A DNA stretch of 8,321 bases from Ramlibacter sp. (lineage in GTDB: Bacteria; Pseudomonadota; Gammaproteobacteria; Burkholderiales; Burkholderiaceae_C): the NCBI GenBank assembly GCA_026785815.1, contig JAJAZH010000253.1, positions 1 through 8,321 of the forward strand. Reading direction: 5' to 3'. The position numbers and the translations under genes were made by a program. Shown one piece after another: positions 1 to 6,830 of the stretch. Numbering within the stretch: the first letter of the stretch is position 1; every line of letters begins with the position of its first letter. Under the pieces are notes generated by a model. It made no database searches and had not been told where the DNA came from. It saw nothing but the letters and a program-made list of their open reading frames with translations.

Positions 1-506
1 ACCACCGAGAAGTTGGTGCCCGTGAGTGCGCCGGTGCCACCGGTCCCGACTTGGAAAATCCAGACCGCGTTCGCGGTGCCCCGCCCGTCGAGCGTCAACG
101 TGCCGGTCAGCGTGGCCGCTGCCGCGAAGCAGTAGACGCCGGGCAGGAGCGTGACCCCGTCAAGGGTGCCGGTGAGGGTCTGGTCGCAGCGGACGGCCTT
201 GAACGCGTCGTACGCGCTATTGAAGTCAGTTAAAACCTTAGCGGAGACCGGCGCGATGATCGCCCCAGCAATCGTGCACCCGGTTTGAACGACCGAGGCC
301 GGGGCGCCGGAGGAGCCGACGTCTCCGGTGATGGAGGAATTGGTGCAGGTCACCGCCCCGTTCCCCCCGGGCGCTGCACTCAGGACTGCAAACTTCGACG
401 CCGCACCCAGCGATGGCGCGGTGGCGGCGAATGCCGGAGCGGCACCGACAAGCAGCGCAGTCGCCGCCAGCAAACAAGTGGAGAGGTACTTCTGAAGATG
501 ATTCAT
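1..506 (-). CDS. Ice-binding-like (DUF3494) secreted protein, 5' part only
   Basis: The reading frame opens with ATG at 506-504 and is still open at the window edge, giving 168 complete residues; the C-terminal part lies outside. A well-spaced ribosome site (AAGGAA, seven bases before the ATG) supports the start. Residues 1-27 form a signal peptide (hydrophobic core, probable cleavage after APAFA). The mature part begins with the pattern LGAASKFAVLSA, then CTNSSITGDVGSS (54-66), TGCTIAGAI (75-83), DFNSAYDAF (94-102) and LPGVYCF (121-127). This is the order of conserved blocks in the DUF3494/ice-binding family, whose beta-solenoid members bind ice crystals or act as adhesins outside the cell. 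Cysteines at 54, 77, 107 and 126 could form disulphides. The gene is divergent from the AraC regulator. It contains a TTA leucine codon (residue 92), unusual in such GC-rich DNA and compatible with acquisition by transfer. Family assignment is confident; actual ice binding is inference, since members also serve other roles. Confidence 0.88.
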   Translation of the reverse strand, partial: MNHLQKYLSTCLLAATALLVGAAPAFAATAPSLGAASKFAVLSAAPGGNGAVTCTNSSITGDVGSSGAPASVVQTGCTIAGAIIAPVSAKVLTDFNSAYDAFKAVRCDQTLTGTLDGVTLLPGVYCFAAAATLTGTLTLDGRGTANAVWIFQVGTGGTGALTGTNFSV

Positions 507-553
507 GGCGCGTTTCCTTATGCAAGTTTTTCAGAGGGACAAGGCACATTCCC

Positions 554-573
554 CATCGGGCTGTAGCCCGATG
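554..573. repeat. Perfect 9-bp inverted repeat in the leader of the ice-binding-like gene
   Basis: Arms CATCGGGCT and AGCCCGATG flank a 2-base centre (GT). The element lies 48 bases upstream of the ice-binding-like ATG, on the 5' side of its transcript. It has no T-tract on either side, so it does not look like a terminator. It could be an operator for a dimeric regulator, a leader RNA hairpin or a REP-type unit. The structure is seen directly; any function is guesswork. Confidence 0.6.
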
Positions 574-687
574 CACTGCAGCGGAGTCCCAGCACCGGGA
601 TTGTTCCTTCAGCACGACAGGGAAGTCTCATACAGGTCTTCTCCAAGCCAAGGCTGGATCAACCGGCCGTGAGGCCCTCCATCGACC

Positions 688-702
688 GTGCTTTTATAGC
701 AC
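688..702. promoter_or_regulatory. Possible operator-like dyad GTGCT-N5-AGCAC
   Basis: GTGCT and AGCAC form a perfect 5-bp dyad around an AT-rich centre (TTTAT), 168 bases upstream of the AraC-type start. Short dyads with an AT-rich spacer are typical of regulator binding sites, but 5-bp arms are also common by chance. Confidence 0.25.
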
Positions 703-812
703 CAGTCTCCTGCAGTGTGCCCGGCTGGGCATTGAACCGACGATCGCAGCGAGCAGGCGTGGAACTGCTTTGCCTTGGGCGCACTATGTGCTTGCCTGTG
801 CGTGCACGGCGG

Positions 813-835
813 CTGGGGTTTACCCGCAACCCCAG
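813..835. repeat. 8-bp hairpin with TACCCGC loop upstream of the regulator
   Basis: CTGGGGTT (813-820) and AACCCCAG (828-835) form a perfect stem around the loop TACCCGC, 35 bases before the regulator's ATG. Almost the same loop (ACCCGC) occurs in a different stem at 7899-7917, which suggests a shared REP-like repeat family rather than a site specific to this gene. There is no T-tract, so a terminator is unlikely. Confidence 0.5.
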
Positions 836-869
836 TGGCGGATCACTGGGAAAGCAGCGAACATCGGGC

Positions 870-1820
870 ATGACCCCCAGCACCCTGCTCTCCACCAACG
901 ACGTCGCCCCGCGCGAACGGGCGCCGGTCTGGCGCGAGTGGGTGTTCCAGCACTTCGGCGGCCTCGACTCCGACCTGTACGGCGATACCGATTTCGAAGG
1001 CCACATGGCGGCCTCGCATGCCGGCGAGGTCATCCTCACCAAGCTGGAAGCGAACCGGCATCGCGTGATGCGCACGCCCGGAATGGCCCGCACCAGCGAG
1101 GTCGGCTACCTCAAGATCGTTGCGCCGTGGCGCGGCCAGGCGACCGTGGAACAGAACGGCCGCCGGGCCAGCACCGGCGAGGGCGGCTGGGTGATCTACG
1201 ACACCACCAACAGCTACGACATCGCCAATCCTGAGCGCTGCGAGCACCTGATCGTGATGCTGCCCAAGGACCAGATGGCCGAGCGCGGCGTGCGCCTGGG
1301 CGAGCTGATGGCGCGCCGGGTTGGCGGCACCAGCGGCATCTCCCGCGTCACGCTGGAGACGATGCGCAGCACCTACCAGGAACTGCCGCACATGAGCGAC
1401 ACGGCAGCCCGCGGCGCCGGCGAACTGATCATGCAGCTGGTGCGGCTGTCATTGCTCGAACTGGCCGGCCAGGAGACTGCTCAGACGCAGCGGGAGGCGC
1501 TGCGCGACCGCATCCGCAGCCATGTGGCGCGGCACCTGCGCGATCCGCAGCTGTCGATCGACGGCATCGCCCGGGCCCTCAACTGCAGCAAACGCCATCT
1601 CTACAACGCATTCGCCGACGACCAGGAGACGCTGGCCGGCTACATCCTGCAGCAGCGGCTGCAGGGCTGCATCCGGGAACTGCGGGACAGGGCGCCAGCC
1701 GGGCGCCCCATCACCGAGATCGCCCTGTCCTGGGGCTTTTCCAACCTCTCGCACTTCAGCCGGGTGTTCCGCGAGCACTGCGGCATGAGCGCGAGCGAAT
1801 TCCGCCAACAGCGCGCCTAG
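870..1820 (+). CDS. AraC-family transcriptional regulator
   Basis: The 316-aa protein has the usual AraC/XylS layout. An N-terminal effector or oligomerisation domain spans roughly residues 45-200 and resembles the AraC_binding_2 type found in FeaR-like regulators. A C-terminal DNA-binding domain spans about 211-314. Two helix-turn-helix units are visible: one around DGIARALNCSKRHLYNAF (231-248), the other in the family signature running from ITEIALSWGFSNLSHFSRVF (281-300) to MSASEFR (306-312). I chose the ATG at 870 because homologous-looking sequence begins shortly after it (WREWVFQHFGGLDSDLYGD, 21-39). The frame extends upstream to a GTG at 669, but that stretch looks like non-coding translation. 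The ribosome site is weak (GGGAAAG, about 15 bases upstream). The class II aldolase/adducin-family gene follows ten bases after the stop, so the two are probably cotranscribed and functionally linked. The effector is unknown. Confidence 0.93.
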   Translation: MTPSTLLSTNDVAPRERAPVWREWVFQHFGGLDSDLYGDTDFEGHMAASHAGEVILTKLEANRHRVMRTPGMARTSEVGYLKIVAPWRGQATVEQNGRRASTGEGGWVIYDTTNSYDIANPERCEHLIVMLPKDQMAERGVRLGELMARRVGGTSGISRVTLETMRSTYQELPHMSDTAARGAGELIMQLVRLSLLELAGQETAQTQREALRDRIRSHVARHLRDPQLSIDGIARALNCSKRHLYNAFADDQETLAGYILQQRLQGCIRELRDRAPAGRPITEIALSWGFSNLSHFSRVFREHCGMSASEFRQQRA

Positions 1821-1830
1821 GAGAACAAGC

Positions 1831-2586
1831 ATGGAGATCGCATCCCTCAGGCAGGTTGTCAGCGCCGACGAGTGGCAGCTGCGCGTCGACCTCGCCGCCT
1901 GTTACCGGCTGGTGGCCATGTACGGCTGGGGCGACCTGGTCTTCACCCACATCACGGCGCGGGTCCCGGGGCCGGAGCATCACTTCCTGATCAACCCGTA
2001 CGGTCTGATGTTCGACGAGATCACGGCGTCGTCGCTGGTGAAGGTCGACCAGCAGTGCAACAAGATCATCGACTCGCCCTTCCCCGTCAACCCGGCTGGC
2101 TTCGTGATTCACAGCGCGGTGCATGAGGCCCGCGAGGACATCACCTGCGTGCTGCACACCCACACCCGAGCCGGGGTTGCGGTCAGCGCCCAGCAGGGCG
2201 GCATCCTGCCGATCTCGCAGCAGTCGACCTTCATCCTGGCCTCCCTGGCGTACCACGACTACGAGGGCGTGGCCTTCCGCGACGAGGAAAAGCCGCGTCT
2301 GCAGGCCGACCTGGGCAGCGCGAATTTCCTGGTGCTGCGCAATCACGGCCTGCTCACCGTCGGCAAGACCATCGCCGACGCCTTCCTGGCGATGTACACA
2401 TTCGAGAACGCCTGCCGGATCCAGATCGACGCCCAGGCCGGAGGCGAGCTGATCGCGGTCAATCCGCTGATCGTCAAGGGCGTGGCCCAGGCGATGAAGG
2501 TGCAGACCGGCGGCTTGGGCGGAGCGTTCGTCTGGCCGGCGCTGCTGCGCCGTCTCGACCGGCTCGAACCGGGCTACACCGATTAG
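1831..2586 (+). CDS. Class II aldolase/adducin-family protein, catalytic Glu absent
   Basis: The 251-aa protein covers one complete aldolase II domain. Metal-binding histidines are present: HTH at 109-111 and H172 in LRNHGLL, equivalent to the zinc triad of L-fuculose-1-phosphate aldolase (FucA). The segment VNPAGFVIHSAVHEARED (86-103) aligns with the FucA stretch carrying the catalytic acid, but the position of FucA Glu73 is Gly90 here. NPAGF-type sequence at that place, and ILPISQQ at 125-131, resemble the adducin head domain and the many bacterial 'aldolase/adducin' proteins of unknown reaction. Cleavage of a sugar phosphate by the FucA mechanism is therefore unlikely; another metal-dependent lyase, decarboxylase or epimerase activity is possible. 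An AGGAGA ribosome site overlaps the stop of the AraC-type gene ten bases upstream, indicating an operon. The 3' end overlaps the stop of the convergent transglutaminase-like gene by four bases. Confidence 0.9.
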   Translation: MEIASLRQVVSADEWQLRVDLAACYRLVAMYGWGDLVFTHITARVPGPEHHFLINPYGLMFDEITASSLVKVDQQCNKIIDSPFPVNPAGFVIHSAVHEAREDITCVLHTHTRAGVAVSAQQGGILPISQQSTFILASLAYHDYEGVAFRDEEKPRLQADLGSANFLVLRNHGLLTVGKTIADAFLAMYTFENACRIQIDAQAGGELIAVNPLIVKGVAQAMKVQTGGLGGAFVWPALLRRLDRLEPGYTD

Positions 2587-3440
2587 CCTGCCGACACCGG
2601 CGCGGACACTGCCAGCTCCAGCGCCGGATTGCCGCTCGGCACCCGACCGCGCGGATCGTGTTCCAGCACGTTCACTTCCTTGCGCGTCATCAGCAGGCTG
2701 CCGAAAATGGTGCTGAAGGCCACGTCCTTGGCATCGCGCCCGGTGCCGATGCGCACCACCCGGTCCACCGGCGCCATGCCGGTCGGGTCGAACAGCACCC
2801 AGCGGCCGCCGATCCAGGCTTCGAAGATCGCGTGGAAATCCTGGGGCGGCTCGTCGAACCAGACATAACCCACAACCAGCCGCGCCGGAATGTTGAGCGC
2901 GCGGCACAGCGTGATCCCGAGGTGGGCGAAGTCGCGGCAGACTCCGGCGCGTTGCCGGAAAACCTCCTGCGCGGTCGTGGTCGAGGTGCTGCTGCCCGGC
3001 CGGTACTCGATGTTGTCGTGAATCCACTTCAAGATCGTCCGAACCCGGGAGATGCCAGGCGGCTCGTTGCCGAACAGCTGCTGGGTCTCGAACGACAGCA
3101 AGTCCGATTCGCAGTACCGGCTCGGCATCAGGTAGTGAAAGATTTCGTCGGGCACATCGCTGACCGGGGTTTCCGGCAAGTGCTCGTCGATGTGTTCGCT
3201 GAAAACCTCGACATCGGCCTTGTAATCCACCAGCAAGGGGCCGGGCGACGCATCGAAGCGGAAGAACCGGTTGCCGCTGCCCGGGTCGGTGAAGCTGTGC
3301 ACCGACACGCCGGACGACACCGCCAGCCGTTCGCTGACGATCTTCTGGGTCGGCCAGTTCGCGGCCTCGATGTTGAAGCAGAAATGGGTCGGCGACCGGA
3401 TCTCGTACTCGAGAACGGTTTCGACAGTCGATCGATGCAC
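2583..3440 (-). CDS. Transglutaminase-like cysteine protease-fold protein
   Basis: The 285-aa protein has a transglutaminase-core (papain-like) fold. The catalytic triad is visible: Cys168 in GVCRDFAHL, His203 in DFHAIFEAWIGG, Asp218 in LFDPTG. The N-terminal 120 residues (YEIRSPTHFCFNIEAA onward) form the beta-rich domain that usually precedes the core in bacterial members. No signal peptide is seen, so it is probably cytoplasmic. Bacterial members may act as proteases, amidases or cross-linking enzymes; the substrate cannot be read from sequence. I chose the GTG at 3440-3438 because an AGGA ribosome site lies nine bases before it and the family-like sequence begins a few residues later. The frame extends to a GTG at 3548, but that extra stretch is low-complexity proline/arginine-type sequence without a ribosome site. 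The gene converges on the aldolase-family gene with overlapping stops. Confidence 0.9.
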   Translation of the reverse strand: MHRSTVETVLEYEIRSPTHFCFNIEAANWPTQKIVSERLAVSSGVSVHSFTDPGSGNRFFRFDASPGPLLVDYKADVEVFSEHIDEHLPETPVSDVPDEIFHYLMPSRYCESDLLSFETQQLFGNEPPGISRVRTILKWIHDNIEYRPGSSTSTTTAQEVFRQRAGVCRDFAHLGITLCRALNIPARLVVGYVWFDEPPQDFHAIFEAWIGGRWVLFDPTGMAPVDRVVRIGTGRDAKDVAFSTIFGSLLMTRKEVNVLEHDPRGRVPSGNPALELAVSAPVSAG

Positions 3441-3706
3441 GGGTCTGGGTCCTGACGAAAAGAGGGAGGGGACTGGGCGCCGAAGCGGGGCGGCGAAGAG
3501 GGACGGATAGGCTGGCGTCAAGCCATCATTCGCCTGGCAGCAAGCCACGGTTGCATCTTAGCGGCCGAGCTTTGAGGGCGAATCGGCATCCACCGCCGAG
3601 TCCTGTAGGACGGGACTCGCAGGCGCCCGTTTTCTCTGCAGTCCGGACGTCAGCGGGAAAAGCCGCAAGCCGCTAGCATGGCCCGTCATTCACCGAAGGA
3701 ACCTCA
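3441..3706. other. Divergent intergenic region between transglutaminase-like gene and gstA
   Basis: These 266 bases must hold promoters for the leftward transglutaminase-like gene and the rightward gstA. The part next to the transglutaminase-like gene is purine-rich on the plus strand (3458-3507). A TTGACG on the minus strand near 3520 lacks a good -10 partner at normal spacing, and TAGCAT at 3674-3679 could be a -10 for gstA but has no matching -35. A REP-like unit lies at 3604-3629. Confidence 0.5.
3604..3629 (+). repeat. REP-like unit beginning TGTAGGACG
   Basis: TGTAGGACGGGACTCGCA here matches TGTAGGACGTTACCCGCA at 7895-7912, apart from two doublet or single-base changes. A shorter TGTAGGAC copy lies at 7479-7486. 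All three are in gaps between genes. The shared head followed by a variable, partly self-complementary body (here CGGG...CCCG) resembles degenerate REP-type repeats of proteobacteria. A genome-wide count would decide. Confidence 0.4.
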
Positions 3707-4315
3707 ATGAAGCTCTACTACTCCCCCGGCGCCTGCTCGCTGTCGCCGCACATCGCGCTGCGCGAAGCCGGCCTGGCTTTCGAGCCCGTTCTGTCCAATC
3801 TGAAAAGCCATACGCTTCCCGACGGCGCCGACTTCTACGGGGTCAATCCGCTCGGTTACGTGCCGATGCTGGAGCTCGACGACGGCACCCGGTTGCGCGA
3901 AGGACCGGCGATCCTGCAGTACATCGCCGACCTCGCCCCCAGCAAGAACCTGGCTCCCGCCAACGGCACCTTGCCGCGCTACCGCCTGCAGGAGTGGCTG
4001 ACCTTCATCGGCACCGAGATCCACAAGACTTTCTCGCCGCTGTTCAACCCAGCCATGCCCGAGGAAGCCAAGAAGATCAGCCGCGACAAGCTGGCCAGCC
4101 GCTTCAAGTGGCTCGATGGCGAGCTCAAGGACAAGCAGTACCTGATGGGCGATCGCTTCGGCGTGGCGGACGGCTATCTGTTCACCGTCACCAACTGGGC
4201 CAAGGCCATGAACATCGACCTGGCGGGCTACCCCAACCTGGTTGCGTACCGGGAACGCGTCGCAGCGCGTCCCGCAGTGCAGGAGTCAACGAAAGCCGAA
4301 GGCTTGCTCAAGTAG
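3707..4315 (+). CDS. gstA: Beta-class glutathione S-transferase
   Basis: The 202-aa protein matches bacterial beta-class GST (E. coli GstA type) over its full length. The thioredoxin-like N-terminal domain begins MKLYYSPGACSLSPHIALRE and carries Cys10, the family's active-site cysteine. The glutathione-binding VP (52-53, cis-proline) and EGPAI (65-69) follow. The helical C-terminal domain keeps His106 in GTEIHKTFSPLF, the second characteristic residue of the beta class, and the GDRFGVADGYLF core motif. The enzyme conjugates or reduces electrophiles and peroxides with glutathione in the cytoplasm. AAGGAA about eight bases before the ATG supports the start. The gene stands alone, with the MFS permease converging on it 13 bases past the stop. 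Family is certain; the substrate is unknown. Confidence 0.95.
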   Translation: MKLYYSPGACSLSPHIALREAGLAFEPVLSNLKSHTLPDGADFYGVNPLGYVPMLELDDGTRLREGPAILQYIADLAPSKNLAPANGTLPRYRLQEWLTFIGTEIHKTFSPLFNPAMPEEAKKISRDKLASRFKWLDGELKDKQYLMGDRFGVADGYLFTVTNWAKAMNIDLAGYPNLVAYRERVAARPAVQESTKAEGLLK

Positions 4316-4328
4316 CCAACCCGCTGGG

Positions 4329-5561
4329 TCACGGCGGCAGCGGCCGCTGGCGCCACGCAACGAGTGCGCCCAGCCAGAGCGCAGCGGCCGAAAACAGCAG
4401 TCCGCGGGCCAGGCCGCCCGCGCCGTCGGCGATCCAGCCGACCACGGTGGGGCCCACGATCTGGCCGCCCGCGAACACGACGGTGCAGGCGCTGATGCCG
4501 GCCGCCCATTGCGACGGCGCCAGGTTGTGGCGCACCAGTGCGGTGGTCGACGCGACCACCGACAGGAACACAGCGCCGAACAGCAACCCCGACACCAGCA
4601 CCGCCGGCCACGACGAGGTCAGCGCCGGTACCAATGTCGCAATGCCCAGCAGGGCGCTCAAGATGGCGAGCGGCTGGCCCCCGTGCCAACGGTCCAGCAG
4701 GCCGGCCCAGATCCTTGACGAAGCCATCACCGCCAATCCGAGCAGCGCGTAAAACCAGCTCAGCAACGCCGATTCAACGCCCTGCTCTCGCAACAGCGCG
4801 ATGACGAACGTCATGTAGCCGATGTAGCCGACGCCGAACAGCCCATAGCCGGCCAGCGCCGGAGCGAAGTCGCGCCAGTGAAAGCTGCGCCCGGCCGACG
4901 TTGTTCCGGCAACGGAATCCGGGGCCGGCGCCTGCATCCGCTGCAGCGCCATGGCCGGCCATGCCAGTGCGACGGGGCCAGCCAGGAATGCCAGCGCGTG
5001 CGCCCACCAGGCCCAGGCCCAGGCGTGCGGCTGGGCAGCGGCCGCTTCCAGCGCGGCCGGGATCAACAGGGCCGACAACACGATGCCGATGCCGGTGCCG
5101 CCGTAGTACAGGCCGATCAACAGGCCGCTGCGCGCGGGCTGCAGCGCGCCCAGCCGCGCCGCCAGCAGTCCACCGGCAATGAAGACAAAGGCGCTGGCGA
5201 TCCCGGCGAGCCCACGCTGCAGCAGCAGCGGCACGGCGCTGGTGAAGAAGCCGCTGAGCCCCATGAACAGGCTGGCGAAGGCGGCGCCCCAGAGCAGCAG
5301 GACCGAAGGACCGAAGCGCCGCATCAGTGCCGGTGTCAGCAAAGCGCCCAGCAGATAGCCGACCGCGTTGGCCGTGTTCATCGCTCCCGCCAGCGTGTAC
5401 GACCACTGCAGGTCCGCGCGCATCGGCGGCAGCAGCAATGCATAAGCGAAGCGCGTGATCCCCAGCGAGATCGCCGCGCCCAATGACAGCGCCAGCGCGA
5501 ACAACATCAAACGCACACCGGTGACGCCGGGGGTCAAGCTCATGCAAGGATTGTCGGCCAT
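4329..5561 (-). CDS. YbfB/YjiJ-family MFS transporter
   Basis: The 410-aa protein is mostly hydrophobic, with twelve probable membrane helices and a hydrophilic central loop at about 208-233 between the two halves. The N-terminus SLGITRFAYALLLPPMRADLQWS (32-54) and the following AGAMNTANAVGYLLGALLTP are characteristic of the YbfB/YjiJ group of major facilitator permeases. RRFGP (81-85) sits where the conserved loop 2-3 motif of MFS carriers lies. It should act in the inner membrane as a proton-coupled uptake or efflux carrier; no member that I can name gives a firm substrate. Two starts are possible (ATG at 5561 or at 5543). The first is used here because neither has a clear ribosome site and the first keeps the longer N-terminus. 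The secreted-protein gene lies 87 bases upstream on the same strand, so cotranscription is possible; gstA converges from the other side. Confidence 0.92.
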   Translation of the reverse strand: MADNPCMSLTPGVTGVRLMLFALALSLGAAISLGITRFAYALLLPPMRADLQWSYTLAGAMNTANAVGYLLGALLTPALMRRFGPSVLLLWGAAFASLFMGLSGFFTSAVPLLLQRGLAGIASAFVFIAGGLLAARLGALQPARSGLLIGLYYGGTGIGIVLSALLIPAALEAAAAQPHAWAWAWWAHALAFLAGPVALAWPAMALQRMQAPAPDSVAGTTSAGRSFHWRDFAPALAGYGLFGVGYIGYMTFVIALLREQGVESALLSWFYALLGLAVMASSRIWAGLLDRWHGGQPLAILSALLGIATLVPALTSSWPAVLVSGLLFGAVFLSVVASTTALVRHNLAPSQWAAGISACTVVFAGGQIVGPTVVGWIADGAGGLARGLLFSAAALWLGALVAWRQRPLPP

Positions 5562-5648
5562 GCCAGCCGCACAGTCCTGCGGCAGCGGCGCCAGCGTCCG
5601 ACTGCCGGTCCAGATGAAAGCCGCCGCTGCTGCGTCAGTTAGCCGGCA

Positions 5649-5990
5649 CTACTTCCCGGTCAGGCTGCCAGCGCCGCGCCGGCGCAACTCTGCGGCTTCG
5701 GCAGCCCGGGCGCGCGCCAGTGCAGCCCGGGTCTGGGCCCGCGTCGGCGTCCTGACGGCACTGCCGGCGGCCATCGGGGGTCCGCCGCTCACGCTGGAGG
5801 AGTCTGTCAACGCCTTGTCGCGCTGGGCCCGCACCGGCGAGTTCTCCAGCACGATGGCGCCGGTGCTGGCGCGCTCTTCGGCTGGCGGCGGTCCCACATC
5901 GGTGGTCGGCGGCGCTGTCTGTGCCTGGGCCGCGGCAACAGCCAACAGCGCCGCGAAGGCAACCGGAAAGGGAAGCTTACGAACGGTCAT
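5649..5990 (-). CDS. Small secreted protein of unknown function (113 aa)
   Basis: An AAGGAG ribosome site seven bases before the ATG at 5990-5988 fixes the start; the frame continues upstream without a start so well placed. Residues 1-23 form a signal peptide (core FPVAFAALLAVAAA, probable cleavage after AQA), so the product is periplasmic or secreted. The mature part is rich in Pro, Ala, Ser and Arg with no cysteine, and looks disordered up to about residue 80. The tail TRAQTRAALARARAAEAAEL (83-102) is helical and resembles the repeat of the DUF4148 group of small betaproteobacterial secreted proteins, a weak similarity. The stretch ERASTG (39-44) recalls the GEAST motif of the two proteins further right. 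The gene is divergent from the LTxxQ protein and lies upstream of the MFS permease. I do not recognise a function. Confidence 0.75.
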   Translation of the reverse strand: MTVRKLPFPVAFAALLAVAAAQAQTAPPTTDVGPPPAEERASTGAIVLENSPVRAQRDKALTDSSSVSGGPPMAAGSAVRTPTRAQTRAALARARAAEAAELRRRGAGSLTGK

Positions 5991-6242
5991 GCTGAACTCC
6001 TTGAACGGTCCAATGCTGGCCGGCGCCTGGTCCGCCAGCTGTGAAACAAGGGGCGCTCCTGATGTAGGAGGAGACGCACGAGCCGCCCCCAGCCTGAGCG
6101 GCGCAGCCGCAACATGCCGCAATTCTTTACACAAGCTCAACAGGCGGCGAACGCTGCGGATACAACGCGGACACATCGAACGGTGAGACTTTGTCCCTGC
6201 CAGTGCCGAAGTCGGCCAGGCTTCACGACAAAGGACCAAGCC
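5991..6242. other. Divergent promoter region of two exported-protein genes
   Basis: These 252 bases separate the leftward 113-aa secreted protein from the rightward LTxxQ protein and must carry both promoters. A TTTACA at 6126-6131 has no -10 at normal spacing, and a sigma-E-like GAAC...TCGAA pair (6149-6180) has a gap too long for that class. A 5-bp hairpin with loop GCA lies at 6098-6110. No convincing regulator site is visible. Confidence 0.45.
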
Positions 6243-6755
6243 ATGACACACAGCCCCAGGCATTTGATCGCCGCCGCCCTGCTGGCGACCCTCAGCCTTG
6301 TCGCAACTGCGCAGACGCCAGCGCCCGCTGCCCAATCGCCGGGCGTCACCACCATGGGCCACAAAGAGCGCATGGAACGATTCGACCCAGCGCGCATGCG
6401 GGAGCACAGGGCCCGGCGCCAGGCCCGCCTGAAAGAAACGCTGCAGATCGCGCCGGCGCAGGAAGGCGCCTGGACCGCCTGGAGCAGCGCGATGCAGCCG
6501 CCCGCGAACTGGAAGCGTCCGGACCGGGCTGAGCTCGCGCGCCTGCCCACGCCGGAGCGGATCGATCGGATGCGGGCGCTGCGGGTCGAGCGGATGGCGA
6601 TGATAGACAAGCGCGCTGACGCCACCAAGGCGTTCTACGCAACACTGGACCCGGTGCAGCAGCGGGTGTTCGACCTGCAGACCATCCGTGGCGGTCAACG
6701 AGGCAACCGCGACGGCGGCTATCCGGGCCACCACCGCCGTCACCACATGGGCTGA
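6243..6755 (+). CDS. Spy/CpxP-like periplasmic LTxxQ-family protein
   Basis: The 170-aa protein starts at an ATG preceded by AAAGGA seven bases away. Residues 1-23 are a signal peptide (LIAAALLATLSLVATA), so the product is periplasmic. The mature chain is highly charged and helical, with two degenerate copies of the LTxxQ-type motif, around LQIAPAQ (67-73) and LDPVQ (135-139). Their spacing and the alternating Arg/Glu-rich helices match the Spy/CpxP group, ATP-independent chaperones or envelope-stress sensors. The C-terminus ends in a histidine-rich tail (GHHRRHHMG, 162-170) that could bind metal, as seen in related metal-responsive proteins. It is followed 17 bases later by a strong terminator, so the gene is probably monocistronic. 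The family call is good; chaperone activity and metal binding are inference. Confidence 0.85.
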   Translation: MTHSPRHLIAAALLATLSLVATAQTPAPAAQSPGVTTMGHKERMERFDPARMREHRARRQARLKETLQIAPAQEGAWTAWSSAMQPPANWKRPDRAELARLPTPERIDRMRALRVERMAMIDKRADATKAFYATLDPVQQRVFDLQTIRGGQRGNRDGGYPGHHRRHHMG

Positions 6756-6772
6756 TTGGCAGCCGCAAAAGC

Positions 6773-6804
6773 AAAAGCCTGCGCCGGAAAGCGCAGGCTT
6801 TTTT
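6773..6804. terminator. Bidirectional rho-independent terminator
   Basis: AAAAGCCTGCGC (6773-6784) and GCGCAGGCTTTT (6791-6802) form a perfect 12-bp stem around the loop CGGAAA, with six T's on the plus strand at 6799-6804. On the minus strand the stem ends in TTTTGCTTTT, so it can also stop transcripts of the GEAST gene coming from the right. It lies 17 bases past the LTxxQ gene. Confidence 0.92.
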
Positions 6805-6830
6805 CATGGCGCCGCGAATGCGCCTGCGCA

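Larger units (their letters stand above)
507..869. other. Divergent intergenic region between ice-binding-like and araC-type genes
   Basis: These 363 bases carry no convincing gene; the open frames crossing them lack ribosome sites and protein-like composition. The region must hold the promoters for the leftward ice-binding-like gene and the rightward regulator. I see no clear -35/-10 pair on either strand. It holds three inverted repeats, listed separately (554-573, 688-702, 813-835). The only AT-rich spot is CTTTTATAG around 691-699, inside the second inverted repeat. Confidence 0.6.

Noticed and set aside
238..615. 125-codon minus-strand open frame over the ice-binding-like gene
   Set aside because: It is in a different frame from the DUF3494 sequence, which has a signal peptide, ribosome site and conserved family blocks.
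669..869. Upstream extension of the AraC-type gene to GTG at 669
   Set aside because: The added 67 residues look like translated intergenic DNA and cover two inverted repeats; family-like sequence begins after the ATG at 870.
413..1234. 273-codon plus-strand open frame
   Set aside because: It crosses the ice-binding-like start and the AraC-type gene in another frame; composition is Arg/Pro/His-rich without any recognisable domain, as expected for an out-of-frame reading of GC-rich DNA.
1756..3027. 423-codon minus-strand open frame
   Set aside because: It lies antisense to the aldolase-family gene and out of frame with the transglutaminase-like gene; both of those have clear active-site motifs.
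3441..3548. N-terminal extension of the transglutaminase-like gene to GTG at 3548
   Set aside because: No ribosome site at 3548 and no family-like sequence in the added part; GTG at 3440 has AGGA at suitable spacing.
6126..6180. Possible sigma-70 or sigma-E promoter before the LTxxQ gene
   Set aside because: TTTACA has no -10 at about 17 bases, and the GAAC to TCGAA gap is longer than sigma-E promoters allow.
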